From an uncultured Bacteroidales bacterium (GTDB taxonomy: Bacteria; Bacteroidota; Bacteroidia; Bacteroidales; F082): a stretch of DNA of 64,000 nt. The notes beneath the pieces were generated by a model. It had not been told where the DNA came from. It ran no database searches and saw only the letters and a program-made list of their open reading frames with translations. The position numbers and the translations under genes are program-made. This document shows, piece by piece, positions 32,441 to 41,383 of the stretch. The number at the start of each line of letters is the position of its first letter. Positions within the stretch are counted from its first letter, which is position 1. The stretch is taken from contig CAJOHD010000001.1 of assembly GCA_905234275.1 (NCBI GenBank), positions 204,519-268,518 of the forward strand. Reading direction: 5' to 3'.

Positions 32441-34204
32441 ATGGAAGTCAGAAGAGTATTTGATCTGCTGGCGCATTACAAGGAAAAATTTCCCGACCAG
32501 AAGGTCGCATTAGCCGGCAAAGTAAACGGAAAATGGCGCGAATACAGCATTGACGAGTATATCGAGCTGACGAACATCATAAGCGGTGCTTTGATAGAAC
32601 TCGGCGTTCAGCCGCAGGATAAGGTGGCTGTTATCAGCAACAACCGTCCAGAATGGAACATCCTCGACATGGCGATCACCCAGATTGGCGGCGTCATGGT
32701 GCCTATTTATCCGACAATCAGCGAAGGCGATTATAAGATAATCCTCAACAACTGCGAGGCTGGGATCTGTATCGTGGAAGGCATCGCCGTGATGAACAAA
32801 ATTGAGGCTATCTGGCCGGAGACGCCATCTCTCAAACAGCTGTTTACTTTCATCGACAGAGGAAAATACCAGTATTTCGACAATCTTATCGAACTCGGTA
32901 AAGAGCATCCGCATACCGAGGAGATTGAGAAACGCAAGGCTGAAGTCGATGAGATGAGCTGTGCCACAATCATTTACACTTCTGGAACGACAGGCGTGCC
33001 GAAGGGTGTCATGCTCTCGCATCATAACCTGATGAACCAGTTCAAAAACTTCTGCCAGACACCGTCACCATGGTCGAAGCGGGCATTCAGCTTCCTGCCG
33101 GTGTGTCACGCCTACGAGCGCGCCCTCATCTACATGTATCATTATCTCGGAATGTCGATTTATTATGCCGAAAGCATAGCGACGATAGCCGACAACATGA
33201 AAGAGGTGCATCCGACGATGATGTGCGCCGTGCCACGTGTTTTGGAGAAATTCTACGATAAGATCTACAGTTCAGGCAAGAACATGAAAGGTCTTTCGAA
33301 GAGCATCTTCTACTGGTCGATGAAAATCACAGAAGATTACAAGATTGAGGGACGTTCATGGTTCTATAATCTGAAACTGAAAATAGCTGACAAGCTGGTT
33401 TACAGCAAGATTCGTGAGAAACTTGGAGCCGAGAACTTCGATATCATTGTGTCAGGAGCCGCCTCTATCACAAAGAAAATCAGCGGATTCTTCTCAGCCA
33501 TCAAGATGCCGGTGTTTGAAGGCTACGGTTTGACTGAGACATCGCCTGTCATCACTGTCAGTAATCGTGACAAATACGGTAGGGAAGTGGGCGCCGTTGG
33601 ACAGCCGCTGCCAGGCGTGGAGGTGAAGATCGCCGACAATGGCGAGATCATCTGCCGCGGCCACAACGTGATGATGGGTTATTACAAACAACCGGAACTT
33701 ACAGCCGAAGTCATTGATAAAGACGGCTGGTTCCATACTGGTGACCTCGGAAAGTTCAACGAACACGGACTTTTGCAGATTACTGGTCGTATGAAGAACC
33801 TGTTCAAGACATCATTAGGAAAATATGTCAATCCGGATGTTGTTGAAGGTAAGTTCAATACTTCAGGCTTTATTGAGCAGATTGTGGTTCTCGGCGAAAA
33901 TCAGAAATTCGCGGCAGCGCTCATCCGTCCAGACTTCGCATTCCTCAAAGATTGGTGCAATAATCATAACATTACTTTCACTACCAATGAGGAAATGATT
34001 CAGAATGAAGAAGTTAAGAAACGTTACGATAGAGAAGTGAAAAAACTGAACGAAGGTCTCGGCGAGGTTGAAAAGGTGAAGAAATACCAGCTCATCGCCG
34101 ACGAATGGACCATCGGTAACGGAATCCTGACGCCTACTTTGAAAGTGAAGAGAAAAGTGGTGATGGAACGCTATTGTGACACGATTGACAAGCTGTTTGC
34201 CTAA
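32441..34204 (+). CDS. long-chain acyl-CoA synthetase, copy 2 (tandem duplicate)
   Basis: AMP-forming synthetase of 587 residues, aligning end to end with copy 1 (by eye roughly three quarters identical). P-loop YTSGTTGVPKGVMLSH, EGYGLTETSPV and WFHTGDLGKFNEHG are kept. Differences cluster in the middle, for example NQFKNFCQTPSPWSKRAF against SQWKGVQHSVAPWSNKAF, and ITKKISGFFSAIKMP against IPKKVCRFFNAIGIT, a region that shapes the acyl-binding tunnel in this family. This suggests different chain preferences. An intrinsic terminator lies just downstream within the convergent chromate-transporter gene. Confidence 0.92.
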   Translation: MEVRRVFDLLAHYKEKFPDQKVALAGKVNGKWREYSIDEYIELTNIISGALIELGVQPQDKVAVISNNRPEWNILDMAITQIGGVMVPIYPTISEGDYKIILNNCEAGICIVEGIAVMNKIEAIWPETPSLKQLFTFIDRGKYQYFDNLIELGKEHPHTEEIEKRKAEVDEMSCATIIYTSGTTGVPKGVMLSHHNLMNQFKNFCQTPSPWSKRAFSFLPVCHAYERALIYMYHYLGMSIYYAESIATIADNMKEVHPTMMCAVPRVLEKFYDKIYSSGKNMKGLSKSIFYWSMKITEDYKIEGRSWFYNLKLKIADKLVYSKIREKLGAENFDIIVSGAASITKKISGFFSAIKMPVFEGYGLTETSPVITVSNRDKYGREVGAVGQPLPGVEVKIADNGEIICRGHNVMMGYYKQPELTAEVIDKDGWFHTGDLGKFNEHGLLQITGRMKNLFKTSLGKYVNPDVVEGKFNTSGFIEQIVVLGENQKFAAALIRPDFAFLKDWCNNHNITFTTNEEMIQNEEVKKRYDREVKKLNEGLGEVEKVKKYQLIADEWTIGNGILTPTLKVKRKVVMERYCDTIDKLFA

Positions 34205-34744
34205 TCAGTAAACGAAATATCCCACAAGACCCGATGCTAAAATCAATAGTATCGGGTTTATTTTTGCAAAGAAAACAGCAATGAATGATACGATGCAGAT
34301 TATCACGCTGATGTTGTTCTGATGAAGTCCGAAATCTGTGAAGTTGTTGGCGTTCATCATCTGGAGTGCTGCCACGAATATAAGTCCTGCAATGACTGGT
34401 TTCATTGATGAAAGCGTGGTTTTTATGATGTAATTCTCTTTGTTTTTAAATAAGAATTTCAGGACAATCATAAACAGTATCAACGCTGGTAGGACAAGCG
34501 AAAATGAAGCAAGGAGGGAACCCCAGAATCCGCCTACGGTGTAGCCTGTGAACGTCGCGATGTTGATGGAGAACGGTCCCGGCGTCATCTGCGAAAGCGC
34601 CACCATGTCGGTGAACTCCTCGAGCGACATCCATTGGTAATGATCTACAATCTCAAATTGAATCATCGAGAGCATGGCATATCCGCCGCCGAAACCGAAG
34701 ATTCCAATCTTTAAATAAGCCCAAAACAGTTGCAGATATATCAT
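34205..34744 (-). CDS. chromate transporter (CHR family), half-size subunit B
   Basis: Membrane protein of 179 residues with about six helices. CHR signatures are GFGGGYAMLSMIQFEIV near the start and LSQMTPGPFSINIATFTGY. Short CHR proteins act as pairs encoded by adjacent genes, each equal to one half of a full ChrA (family knowledge). It overlaps the partner gene by 4 nt (ATGA). Real substrates in anaerobes are uncertain; chromate export is the family name rather than a proven role. Confidence 0.88.
   Translation of the reverse strand: MIYLQLFWAYLKIGIFGFGGGYAMLSMIQFEIVDHYQWMSLEEFTDMVALSQMTPGPFSINIATFTGYTVGGFWGSLLASFSLVLPALILFMIVLKFLFKNKENYIIKTTLSSMKPVIAGLIFVAALQMMNANNFTDFGLHQNNISVIICIVSFIAVFFAKINPILLILASGLVGYFVY
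34229..34266 (+). terminator. terminator of acyl-CoA synthetase pair, inside the antisense coding region
   Basis: ACCCGATGCTA pairs with TAGTATCGGGT (11 bp, one G-U), 7-nt loop, followed by TTATTTTT on the plus strand. It lies within the 3' end of the convergent chrA-like gene. Confidence 0.75.
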
Positions 34745-35298
34745 GATTTAGACTTATTTAAACGGTTTTGTGAATAAAAAGCGAATGCTACGCTGCCGAT
34801 TATGGTGGCGATGATGATATAGACTGGCGAGACGCGGAAAAAGTAGATTAGGCAGACGGTTGCGATAGGGAAGATGGCGGTTTTCCAGTTCACTTTGGCG
34901 TTGATGAGCATCTTGATGGCTGGCGAGAGGATGAGCGCCACCACGCATGGACGGATGCCGCGGAAGATACGTTCTACGACAGGATTATCTTGATAATCAA
35001 CGAATAATATCGCGATGAGCAGTATTATTACTATTGAAGGGATGATTGCACCGAGGCAGGCGGCGATGGCGCCACGGATGCCTTTGATTTTATAGCCTGT
35101 ATAAAGTGCAGTGTTGACGGCGAAAACGCCAGGAAGCATCTGCACTATCGTTATCATGTCCCAAAATTCATCTTTCCCAATCCAGTGGCGTTTGTCGACG
35201 ACGGCTTTCTCCACCATGTCGAGCATAGCATAGCCGCCACCGAGGGTGAACGCCCCGATATTGAAAAACGTGAGGAAAAGCTGGAACACTGTTTTCAT
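34741..35298 (-). CDS. chromate transporter (CHR family), half-size subunit A
   Basis: Membrane protein of 185 residues with TLGGGYAMLDMVEKAVVD and VQMLPGVFAVNTALYTGY, the same two signature regions as its neighbour. The start overlaps the GH92 stop by 4 nt and its stop overlaps the next start by 4 nt, so all three genes are translationally coupled. The pair together would form one antiparallel transporter. Confidence 0.88.
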   Translation of the reverse strand: MKTVFQLFLTFFNIGAFTLGGGYAMLDMVEKAVVDKRHWIGKDEFWDMITIVQMLPGVFAVNTALYTGYKIKGIRGAIAACLGAIIPSIVIILLIAILFVDYQDNPVVERIFRGIRPCVVALILSPAIKMLINAKVNWKTAIFPIATVCLIYFFRVSPVYIIIATIIGSVAFAFYSQNRLNKSKS

Positions 35299-37577
35299 TT
35301 TGTCATTTCAAATTCTAAAATGCCACCTTGCATAAGCTCACTATGCGTGATATAACGGTTGGTGATTTCCTTGCCGTTTAATGTGATTTTATTAATATAT
35401 CTGTTTTCGTCGCTGACATTTGGAGCCTTGATTTCCAATGTCTTGCCGTTACCGAGGCGAACTTTCATGTATGGAAGATATGGTGCACCGAACATGTATT
35501 GGTCGCTGCCAGGGCAGACAGGGTAGAAGCCCATGGCGCTGAAGATGTACCACGCCGACATCTGTCCGCAGTCGTCGTTGCCACACAGACCGTCGATGTT
35601 GTTTTTGTACATGCGGTTCATGATTTCGCGCACCCAATATTGAGTTTTGTAAGGCTGCGATGTCCAGTTGTACAAGTATGCGATGTGGTGGCTCGGCTCG
35701 TTACCGTGAACATAGTTGCCCATGAGACCTTCCTCGGTCACGTCTTCGGTGTTTTCGAAGAACTCGGGTGGCAGTTTCATCACAAAGATGGAGTCGAGGT
35801 TGGCGATGAACTTTTCTTCGCCGCCCATGGCTTCGATAAGACCTTCCACGTCGTGCGGAACATAGAATGAGTAGTTCCATGCATTACCTTCTATAAAGCC
35901 TTCATCATCGGTGTTGAGCAGACTAAATGGCTGTTTCCAAGTGCCGTCGCTGTAACGTGGACGTGCGAAACCGATACTGGTATCGAAAGTATTACGCCAG
36001 TTTTGAGAGCGTTTCTTATAGATTTCGGCAAGTTGAGAGTCGCCGAGTTTTAATGCAGTTTGATAAATAGTCCAGTCGTCGTAGGCATATTCGAGGGTGA
36101 GTGAAGCGCTGCTGCCGTTATGATCATAAGGGACATAGCCAAGGCTGATATATTCGGGAATATCAGTGTAATAAGGTAAAGTGGCGCTGCTGTTCATCGC
36201 CTCGAGAATCTCGTGAGTTGGTTTCACTGTGCCTTTTGCGACAGCGTCGGCAAGCACTGAGACGGCGTGATAGCCAATCATGCACCAGTTCTCGTTGCCC
36301 ATGTGTGACCACACTGGAAGCGCGTGGTGCACGCTTTGCTCGTAATGTTTCAGCATCGACTGCACGAAGTCGGCATTGCGCTGTGGTTGCAGCACGTTCA
36401 TCAGCGGATGGAAGGCGCGATAGGTGTCCCAAAGCGAGAATACGGTGTAGTTGGTGAAGCCGTCGGCATGGTGGATGTTGTGGTCGAGACCGCGATAGCT
36501 GCCGTCGACGTCCATGTAAACCGAAGGATTTATCATTGTGTGATACAACGAGGTGTAAAGCATAGCCTTTTGATCCTCAGTGCCTTGTGCCTCGATGACT
36601 GACAATTCTTTATTCCATTTTTGCTGTGTTTCTGCTAAAAGTTGGTCGAAATTTTTGCCGTCGGTTTCTGCATGGAGATTTTTCAAAGCACCGTCAGTGC
36701 TGACTGCAGAAAGAGCCACTTTCAGCTCTAAAACCTCAGGATTTTCGAAGGTGAAATAAGCCACGAGCTTGCGTCCAGTCATTTCCGGAAAGTTGTGATA
36801 CTGATAGAACTTGCCCCAGCCGCCACCGTAAGGAATCGGAGCCTTCTCCACATAGCCGTAATCTTTGATTTTCTGGTTGAAAGAAATCGCAAAAAACGTG
36901 TAATTCGTTCTCGCCCAGCCATTTGTGATGCGATATCCGGTTATGAGCGTGTCGTTTTCTACTCGAATATTTGCGAAAAGCACCTTGCCGTCGTAGTTGT
37001 ATATTCCATGAATCAAATCGAGAATGATATTGCCATCAGTATTTTCCGGGAATGTATATCTATGAATACCAACGCGTTCCGTTGCAGTTAGTTGTGCTTT
37101 GATGTCATAATCTGAAAGCACTACTTCATAAAAACCGGGTTTTGCAATCTCTGAGTCGTGTGAAAAACGTGAACGATATCCGCAATCAGGATTGGTTTGA
37201 GTACCAGGATTGAACTGAACTTTGCCAGTCGTTGGCATTATCAAGATATCGCCCAAATCGGAATGCCCCGTTCCGCTGAAATGAGTGTGGCTGAAACCAA
37301 CGATGGTGCTGTCTTTGTGCTGATAGCCGGCACAATACTCATAAACGCGCGGCTGATAATGACCGTCTTTTACAACAGGGATTGTATCTGTATCAGGGCT
37401 GAGCTGCACAATTCCGTAAGGCGCACAAGCTCCAGGGAAAGTATGTCCCATGCCGTTTGTCCCGATAATCGGATTGACGTAATCGATATAATTTACAGCG
37501 GTTCCCGAAGAATCATTTCTCTTGGAAGTACAAGAAAACAATAGAATTGCTGCAATGAAGTACAGTATTCGTCTCAT
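35295..37577 (-). CDS. GH92 alpha-mannosidase, lipoprotein
   Basis: Exo-alpha-mannosidase family protein of about 760 residues. Signal peptide with lipobox LLFSC near residue 12, so it is predicted to be lipid-anchored. The GH92 N-terminal beta-sandwich begins NYIDYVNPIIGTNGMGHTFPG; the (alpha/alpha)6 domain carries SLWDTYRAFHPLM, GFIEGNAWNYSFYVPHD, GNEPSHHIAYLYN and GLCGNDDCGQMSAWYIFSA with the acidic catalytic region. GH92 enzymes are calcium-dependent inverting mannosidases. I chose the ATG at 37577 because it gives a proper signal peptide; the ATG at 37613 does not. Confidence 0.93.
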   Translation of the reverse strand: MRRILYFIAAILLFSCTSKRNDSSGTAVNYIDYVNPIIGTNGMGHTFPGACAPYGIVQLSPDTDTIPVVKDGHYQPRVYEYCAGYQHKDSTIVGFSHTHFSGTGHSDLGDILIMPTTGKVQFNPGTQTNPDCGYRSRFSHDSEIAKPGFYEVVLSDYDIKAQLTATERVGIHRYTFPENTDGNIILDLIHGIYNYDGKVLFANIRVENDTLITGYRITNGWARTNYTFFAISFNQKIKDYGYVEKAPIPYGGGWGKFYQYHNFPEMTGRKLVAYFTFENPEVLELKVALSAVSTDGALKNLHAETDGKNFDQLLAETQQKWNKELSVIEAQGTEDQKAMLYTSLYHTMINPSVYMDVDGSYRGLDHNIHHADGFTNYTVFSLWDTYRAFHPLMNVLQPQRNADFVQSMLKHYEQSVHHALPVWSHMGNENWCMIGYHAVSVLADAVAKGTVKPTHEILEAMNSSATLPYYTDIPEYISLGYVPYDHNGSSASLTLEYAYDDWTIYQTALKLGDSQLAEIYKKRSQNWRNTFDTSIGFARPRYSDGTWKQPFSLLNTDDEGFIEGNAWNYSFYVPHDVEGLIEAMGGEEKFIANLDSIFVMKLPPEFFENTEDVTEEGLMGNYVHGNEPSHHIAYLYNWTSQPYKTQYWVREIMNRMYKNNIDGLCGNDDCGQMSAWYIFSAMGFYPVCPGSDQYMFGAPYLPYMKVRLGNGKTLEIKAPNVSDENRYINKITLNGKEITNRYITHSELMQGGILEFEMTK

Positions 37578-37592
37578 TTCAATAATTTTTGG

Positions 37593-37600
37593 CAAAAATA
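37593..37600 (-). promoter_or_regulatory. -7 box of GH92/chrA operon
   Basis: Minus strand TATTTTTG, 15 nt before the ATG at 37577. It lies within 14 nt of the opposite-strand -7 box, so the two divergent promoters overlap. Confidence 0.6.
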
Positions 37601-37613
37601 ATAAAAAATCCAC

Positions 37614-37621
37614 TATCTTTG
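37614..37621 (+). promoter_or_regulatory. -7 box of ABC-F gene
   Basis: TATCTTTG ends 4 nt before the ATG at 37626, predicting a leaderless or nearly leaderless mRNA. Confidence 0.6.
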
Positions 37622-37625
37622 CAAT

Positions 37626-39482
37626 ATGAATTATTTGTCAGTCGATAACATTTCAAAGGCGTTCAGTGATAAGCTGCTGTTCGAGAACATCTCCTTCGGC
37701 ATCGAGAAGGGGGAGAAGACCGCTTTGATTGCCGCCAACGGTACTGGAAAAAGCACCATGATGCGAATCCTTGTCGGAAAAGAGGAAGCCGACAGCGGAA
37801 AGGTGACGTTTAATGAAAATGTGCGTGTCGGTTATCTTGAGCAGTTGCCGCAATTCGACCCGAATCTTACCATAGAAGATGTTATTGCGACAGGTCACAC
37901 TGACGTGATGCGAGTCATCAAACGTTATGAGGAAGCACTTGTAAATCAAGTGGATTTGGATAAGGCGACAGCGGCGATGGACGCGATGCAGGCTTGGTCG
38001 TATGAACTTAGACTGAAACAGCTGCTTTCGACATTCGAAATCAATGACTTATCGCAGAAAATTGGAACGTTGTCTGGTGGACAGGTGAAACGACTGGCAT
38101 TGGCTTTGGTTTTGTTGGACGACCCCGACATGCTTTTTCTCGACGAGCCGACCAACCACCTCGACATGCAGATGGTGGAGTGGCTTGAGAACTACCTCAC
38201 GCAGTCGAATGTGACGCTGTTTATGGTGACGCACGACCGCTATTTCCTCGACCGCGTGTGCAACAAGATTCTCGAGATGTATCACGGCACGATTTATACC
38301 CATAACGGCAATTTTGATTATTATGTGAAGAAAAGCCGTGAGCGTGAGGAAAACAAACGCATCGCTGCGGAGAAGGCCGGACAGCTGATGAAACACGAAC
38401 TCGAATGGATACGCAGCACTCCGCAGGCACGAACAGGCAAGGCGAAAGCAAGAATTGACGCTTTCTACGACCTGAAAGAGAAAGCGAAGATGATTCGTGA
38501 CAACACAGAGATTCAGTTTGGACTCGACATGCAACGTCTTGGCGGCAAGATTCTCGAGATGAAAGGCGTCACCAAGAAATGGGATGACTTGTATCTGCTC
38601 AAAGACTTCGATTATATCTTCAAAAAAGGCGAACGCATCGGCATCGTCGGCAAGAACGGCGTCGGTAAATCCACCTTCTTAAATATGATAACCGGCCACG
38701 AGGCGCCTGATTCGGGCACTATCGTTACCGGCGAGACCGTCGTGTACGGCTATTACACCCAAGGCGGCATCAAATTCGATGAAAACAAGACCGTCCTCGA
38801 CACCATCCGCGACATTGCCGAGGTGGTTTATTACGGCAAGGACATGGTTTACACCGCCGACAAGCTGCTGGCGCATTTCATGTTTCCGTATTCGATGCAC
38901 CGCCAGCCGGTTGCGTTGCTGAGCGGCGGTGAGAAACGCAGGCTTTATCTGCTCACGATTCTCATCAAAAACCCGAACTTCCTGATTCTTGACGAGCCAA
39001 CTAACGACTTGGATATCTTGACGTTACAGAAACTCGAGGACTTCCTGCAAGGTTACAAAGGCTGCCTGATTGTGGTCTCTCACGACCGTTATTTCCTTGA
39101 CCAGACTGTTGACCAGCTCTTCGTTTTCGAAGGCGACGGTGCGGTGAAAGGCTTCATGGGCAACTATTCGCAGTATCACGACTGGCTTGACGAGAAAAAC
39201 AAGGAGCTTCATAAAGCGCAAGTCGCGGAACGTGTCGACACTCGTGAAAACCGTCCGAAAGCTACCGAACGCAACAAAAAACGCTCATTCAAAGAGCAAA
39301 GAGAATACGAACAGCTCGCCATCGACATCGAAAATCTTGAAAAAGAAAAGAAAGAACTGACATCACAGCTCGAAAATCAGACTGATTATCAAGAAATTGA
39401 CCAAATTGGAAAGCGCTTGACTGAAATCAACGATTTGCTTGACGAGAAAGAGATACGGTGGCTGGAACTGGATGAGATATGA
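37626..39482 (+). CDS. ABC-F family ATPase
   Basis: Soluble protein of 618 residues with two ABC modules. First Walker A GTGKSTMM near residue 40, signature LSGGQVKR, Walker B MLFLDEPTNHLD; second Walker A GKNGVGKSTFL, signature LSGGEKRR, Walker B FLILDEPTNDLD. The linker between the modules is Lys/Arg-rich and helical, and the C-terminus is a coiled coil (EKEKKELTSQLENQ), as in Uup-type members. ABC-F proteins act on the ribosome. There are no membrane segments. Whether it is housekeeping or resistance-related cannot be decided; the wide spacing from any antibiotic gene favours housekeeping. Confidence 0.93.
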   Translation: MNYLSVDNISKAFSDKLLFENISFGIEKGEKTALIAANGTGKSTMMRILVGKEEADSGKVTFNENVRVGYLEQLPQFDPNLTIEDVIATGHTDVMRVIKRYEEALVNQVDLDKATAAMDAMQAWSYELRLKQLLSTFEINDLSQKIGTLSGGQVKRLALALVLLDDPDMLFLDEPTNHLDMQMVEWLENYLTQSNVTLFMVTHDRYFLDRVCNKILEMYHGTIYTHNGNFDYYVKKSREREENKRIAAEKAGQLMKHELEWIRSTPQARTGKAKARIDAFYDLKEKAKMIRDNTEIQFGLDMQRLGGKILEMKGVTKKWDDLYLLKDFDYIFKKGERIGIVGKNGVGKSTFLNMITGHEAPDSGTIVTGETVVYGYYTQGGIKFDENKTVLDTIRDIAEVVYYGKDMVYTADKLLAHFMFPYSMHRQPVALLSGGEKRRLYLLTILIKNPNFLILDEPTNDLDILTLQKLEDFLQGYKGCLIVVSHDRYFLDQTVDQLFVFEGDGAVKGFMGNYSQYHDWLDEKNKELHKAQVAERVDTRENRPKATERNKKRSFKEQREYEQLAIDIENLEKEKKELTSQLENQTDYQEIDQIGKRLTEINDLLDEKEIRWLELDEI

Positions 39483-39484
39483 TC

Positions 39485-39572
39485 GTCATTTCGACTGAAG
39501 CGAAGCGTAATGGAGAAATCTCATTCAATCAGAGGAGATTTCTCGACTACACTTCGTTCCGCTCGAAATGAC
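39485..39572. repeat. intergenic inverted repeat, family A copy 3
   Basis: 88 bp from GTCATTTCGA to TCGAAATGAC with arms ggagaaatctc and gagatttctc. Intergenic between the ABC-F and acid phosphatase genes. Confidence 0.85.
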
Positions 39573-39605
39573 AGTTGTGTTAGGCGACCTAAAAAAAGAA
39601 AAAAT

Positions 39606-40340
39606 ATGAAAACAAAAAGCAAATTTTTAAGCGTGTTGTTGTTGGCAACATTGTTGCTGACTGGAATTATTGTAAAGGCACAGAATGCCGACGATTTGTA
39701 TCTTAATGACAAGGAAGTTCCAAACGCCGTTTATTGGCTTCCTGCGCCGCCAGTTCCAGGTTCGTCGCAGTTTATGTACGACATCTCGCAGTATTACTGG
39801 GGAAAAGAGCAGCGACAGGATACCTTGCGCGCTCAAAAAGCCATCCGAGAGGCGGCTTATGAGATTGTCGATATGGTGCCTTTGTTCAGTGAAGCTTTCG
39901 GTTTTGAGATATCTGAGGAGAAAACACCGGCCATTTATAAAGTTGTATATCGCGGTGTGGAGACGATAAGGCTGAGCGCCACAGAGCCTAAGGCGACATA
40001 TATGCGCACTCGCCCTTATGTTTATTTCAACGAGCCGACCTTGGTGCCGCAAGATGAAGAGGAGTTGCGTACCAATGGCTCATACCCATCAGGGCATACT
40101 ATAAAGGCATGGGGCATGGCATTGGTGCTTTGTGAAATCAACCCTGATGCTCAGGATGCGCTCTACAAACTCGGATATGAGTGGGGGCAGAGCCGCGTCA
40201 TCGTCGGTTTCCACTGGCAGAGCGATGTCGATGCCTCGCGTTTGCTCGCAGCAGCATGTTACGCCCGCCTGCACACAAACAAGGCTTTCCTTGACGATAT
40301 GAAAGCTGCTCAAAAGGAATTTAAAAAATTGAAAAAATAA
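39606..40340 (+). CDS. class A non-specific acid phosphatase (PAP2 superfamily)
   Basis: Exported phosphatase of about 244 residues. Signal peptide MKTKSKFLSVLLLATLLLTG...VKAQ. The three PAP2 motifs are present: KATYMRTRP (KX6RP), GSYPSGHT (PSGH) and SRVIVGFHWQSDVD (SRX5HX3D). It would hydrolyse phosphomonoesters in the periplasm. I chose the ATG at 39606 because the upstream in-frame extension runs through the family A repeat and lacks a signal peptide at its start. Confidence 0.92.
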   Translation: MKTKSKFLSVLLLATLLLTGIIVKAQNADDLYLNDKEVPNAVYWLPAPPVPGSSQFMYDISQYYWGKEQRQDTLRAQKAIREAAYEIVDMVPLFSEAFGFEISEEKTPAIYKVVYRGVETIRLSATEPKATYMRTRPYVYFNEPTLVPQDEEELRTNGSYPSGHTIKAWGMALVLCEINPDAQDALYKLGYEWGQSRVIVGFHWQSDVDASRLLAAACYARLHTNKAFLDDMKAAQKEFKKLKK

Positions 40341-40346
40341 CTCATA

Positions 40347-40760
40347 ATGGAAGAACTTCAAAAATTTTTACAAACCGTAAACACTAACGGAATCTTATGG
40401 CTCCTTGAAGCTAAACCAGGTCTTTTTGCCATGCTTGAAGACGGCGGCGGAAACTCCTATATCCCAGTGTGGGCAAGCGAAGCCGAAGCCAAGGCCAACA
40501 TCGGCGACGACTGGGAATCATACAACGTCACAACCATGGACATCGCTGAGTTCATCACCTGGACTCGCGAACTTGACGGCGACGACATAGGAATAGCAGT
40601 CTCCACAGGCGATGAAGGTAAAATCCTCCCAATCCCTTCAAAAATCATGCGTCAGATGCTTGGCGGACAGGACAAATCCGACCGCGAGCTGGTAGGCGAG
40701 GAGTTCTACGACGAAGACTGGGCCGAGCCGATGCCAGAGGATTTTGAAGATGAGGAATAA
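40347..40760 (+). CDS. DUF2750 domain protein
   Basis: Acidic cytoplasmic protein of 137 residues. The domain shows ILWLLEAKPGLFAMLEDGGGN, PVWASEAEAKANIGDDWES and FITWTRELDGDDIGIAV, the pattern I associate with DUF2750. The function is unknown. It begins 6 nt after the phosphatase stop. The C-terminus is strongly acidic (EEFYDEDWAEPMPEDFEDEE). A REP palindrome follows the stop. Confidence 0.8.
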   Translation: MEELQKFLQTVNTNGILWLLEAKPGLFAMLEDGGGNSYIPVWASEAEAKANIGDDWESYNVTTMDIAEFITWTRELDGDDIGIAVSTGDEGKILPIPSKIMRQMLGGQDKSDRELVGEEFYDEDWAEPMPEDFEDEE

Positions 40761-40765
40761 AACAC

Positions 40766-40793
40766 GTAGAGACGCACGGCCGTGCGTCTCTAC
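40766..40793. repeat. REP palindrome, remote copy
   Basis: Perfect 28-nt copy between two convergent genes, 18 kb from the transposase. Confidence 0.9.
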
Positions 40794-40821
40794 GTCGTTT
40801 TTAATTGAGAACCAGCGTTAA

Positions 40822-41364
40822 TTACGCCTTTTTCACATTATCCTTACCAACCTTAACGGCTTCCATGTTCAACGGAATCAGCTTGTGAGCACGCTCTGGC
40901 AAGCTGTGGCGAAGACCCTCTTCAACGTTCTTGTCGTCGATGATTGGACGAAGCTTCAAGAATGCGCCGAGGATAATCATGTTGAACACTTTGCTGTTAC
41001 CCATGTCTGATGCCAGCTGTGCACCTTCGATGGTGTAGATGTTGATGTCCTTACGGGTAGGCTTCTTTGTGATGCCGTTTGGATCATAGAGAAGATATCC
41101 GCCAGGTTTTACTTTCGATTCGAACTTGTCGAGTGACTGCTGGTTCAAAATCACTGCTGTGTCGAATGCGTTGATGATAGGAGAGCACACGCGTTCATCG
41201 CTGACGATGACAGTCACGTTGGCGGTACCACCACGCATCTCAGGACCGTATGATGGCATCCAGCTCACTTCTTTGCCTTCCATGATGCCGCTATATGCAA
41301 GGATCTTACCCATTGATAAGACGCCCTGTCCGCCGAATCCGGCAATAATAATTTCTTCTGTCAT
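40822..41364 (-). CDS. 2-oxoacid:ferredoxin oxidoreductase, gamma subunit
   Basis: Subunit of 180 residues of the complex that oxidatively decarboxylates a 2-oxoacid to acyl-CoA and reduces ferredoxin. Signatures are IIIAGFGGQGVLSMGKIL at the start and MPSYGPEMRGGTANV. It is the last gene of a four-gene operon (delta, alpha, beta, gamma). I chose the ATG at 41364; the longer frame to 41511 overlaps the beta gene and has an unrelated N-terminus. Substrate, 2-oxoglutarate or branched-chain 2-oxoacids, cannot be decided from sequence. Confidence 0.92.
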   Translation of the reverse strand: MTEEIIIAGFGGQGVLSMGKILAYSGIMEGKEVSWMPSYGPEMRGGTANVTVIVSDERVCSPIINAFDTAVILNQQSLDKFESKVKPGGYLLYDPNGITKKPTRKDINIYTIEGAQLASDMGNSKVFNMIILGAFLKLRPIIDDKNVEEGLRHSLPERAHKLIPLNMEAVKVGKDNVKKA

Positions 41365-41383
41365 TGCTTTAATTTTTTTTAAA

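Noticed and set aside
39510..39605. N-terminal extension of the acid phosphatase
   Set aside because: It reads through the family A repeat and would put the signal peptide more than 30 residues inside the protein.
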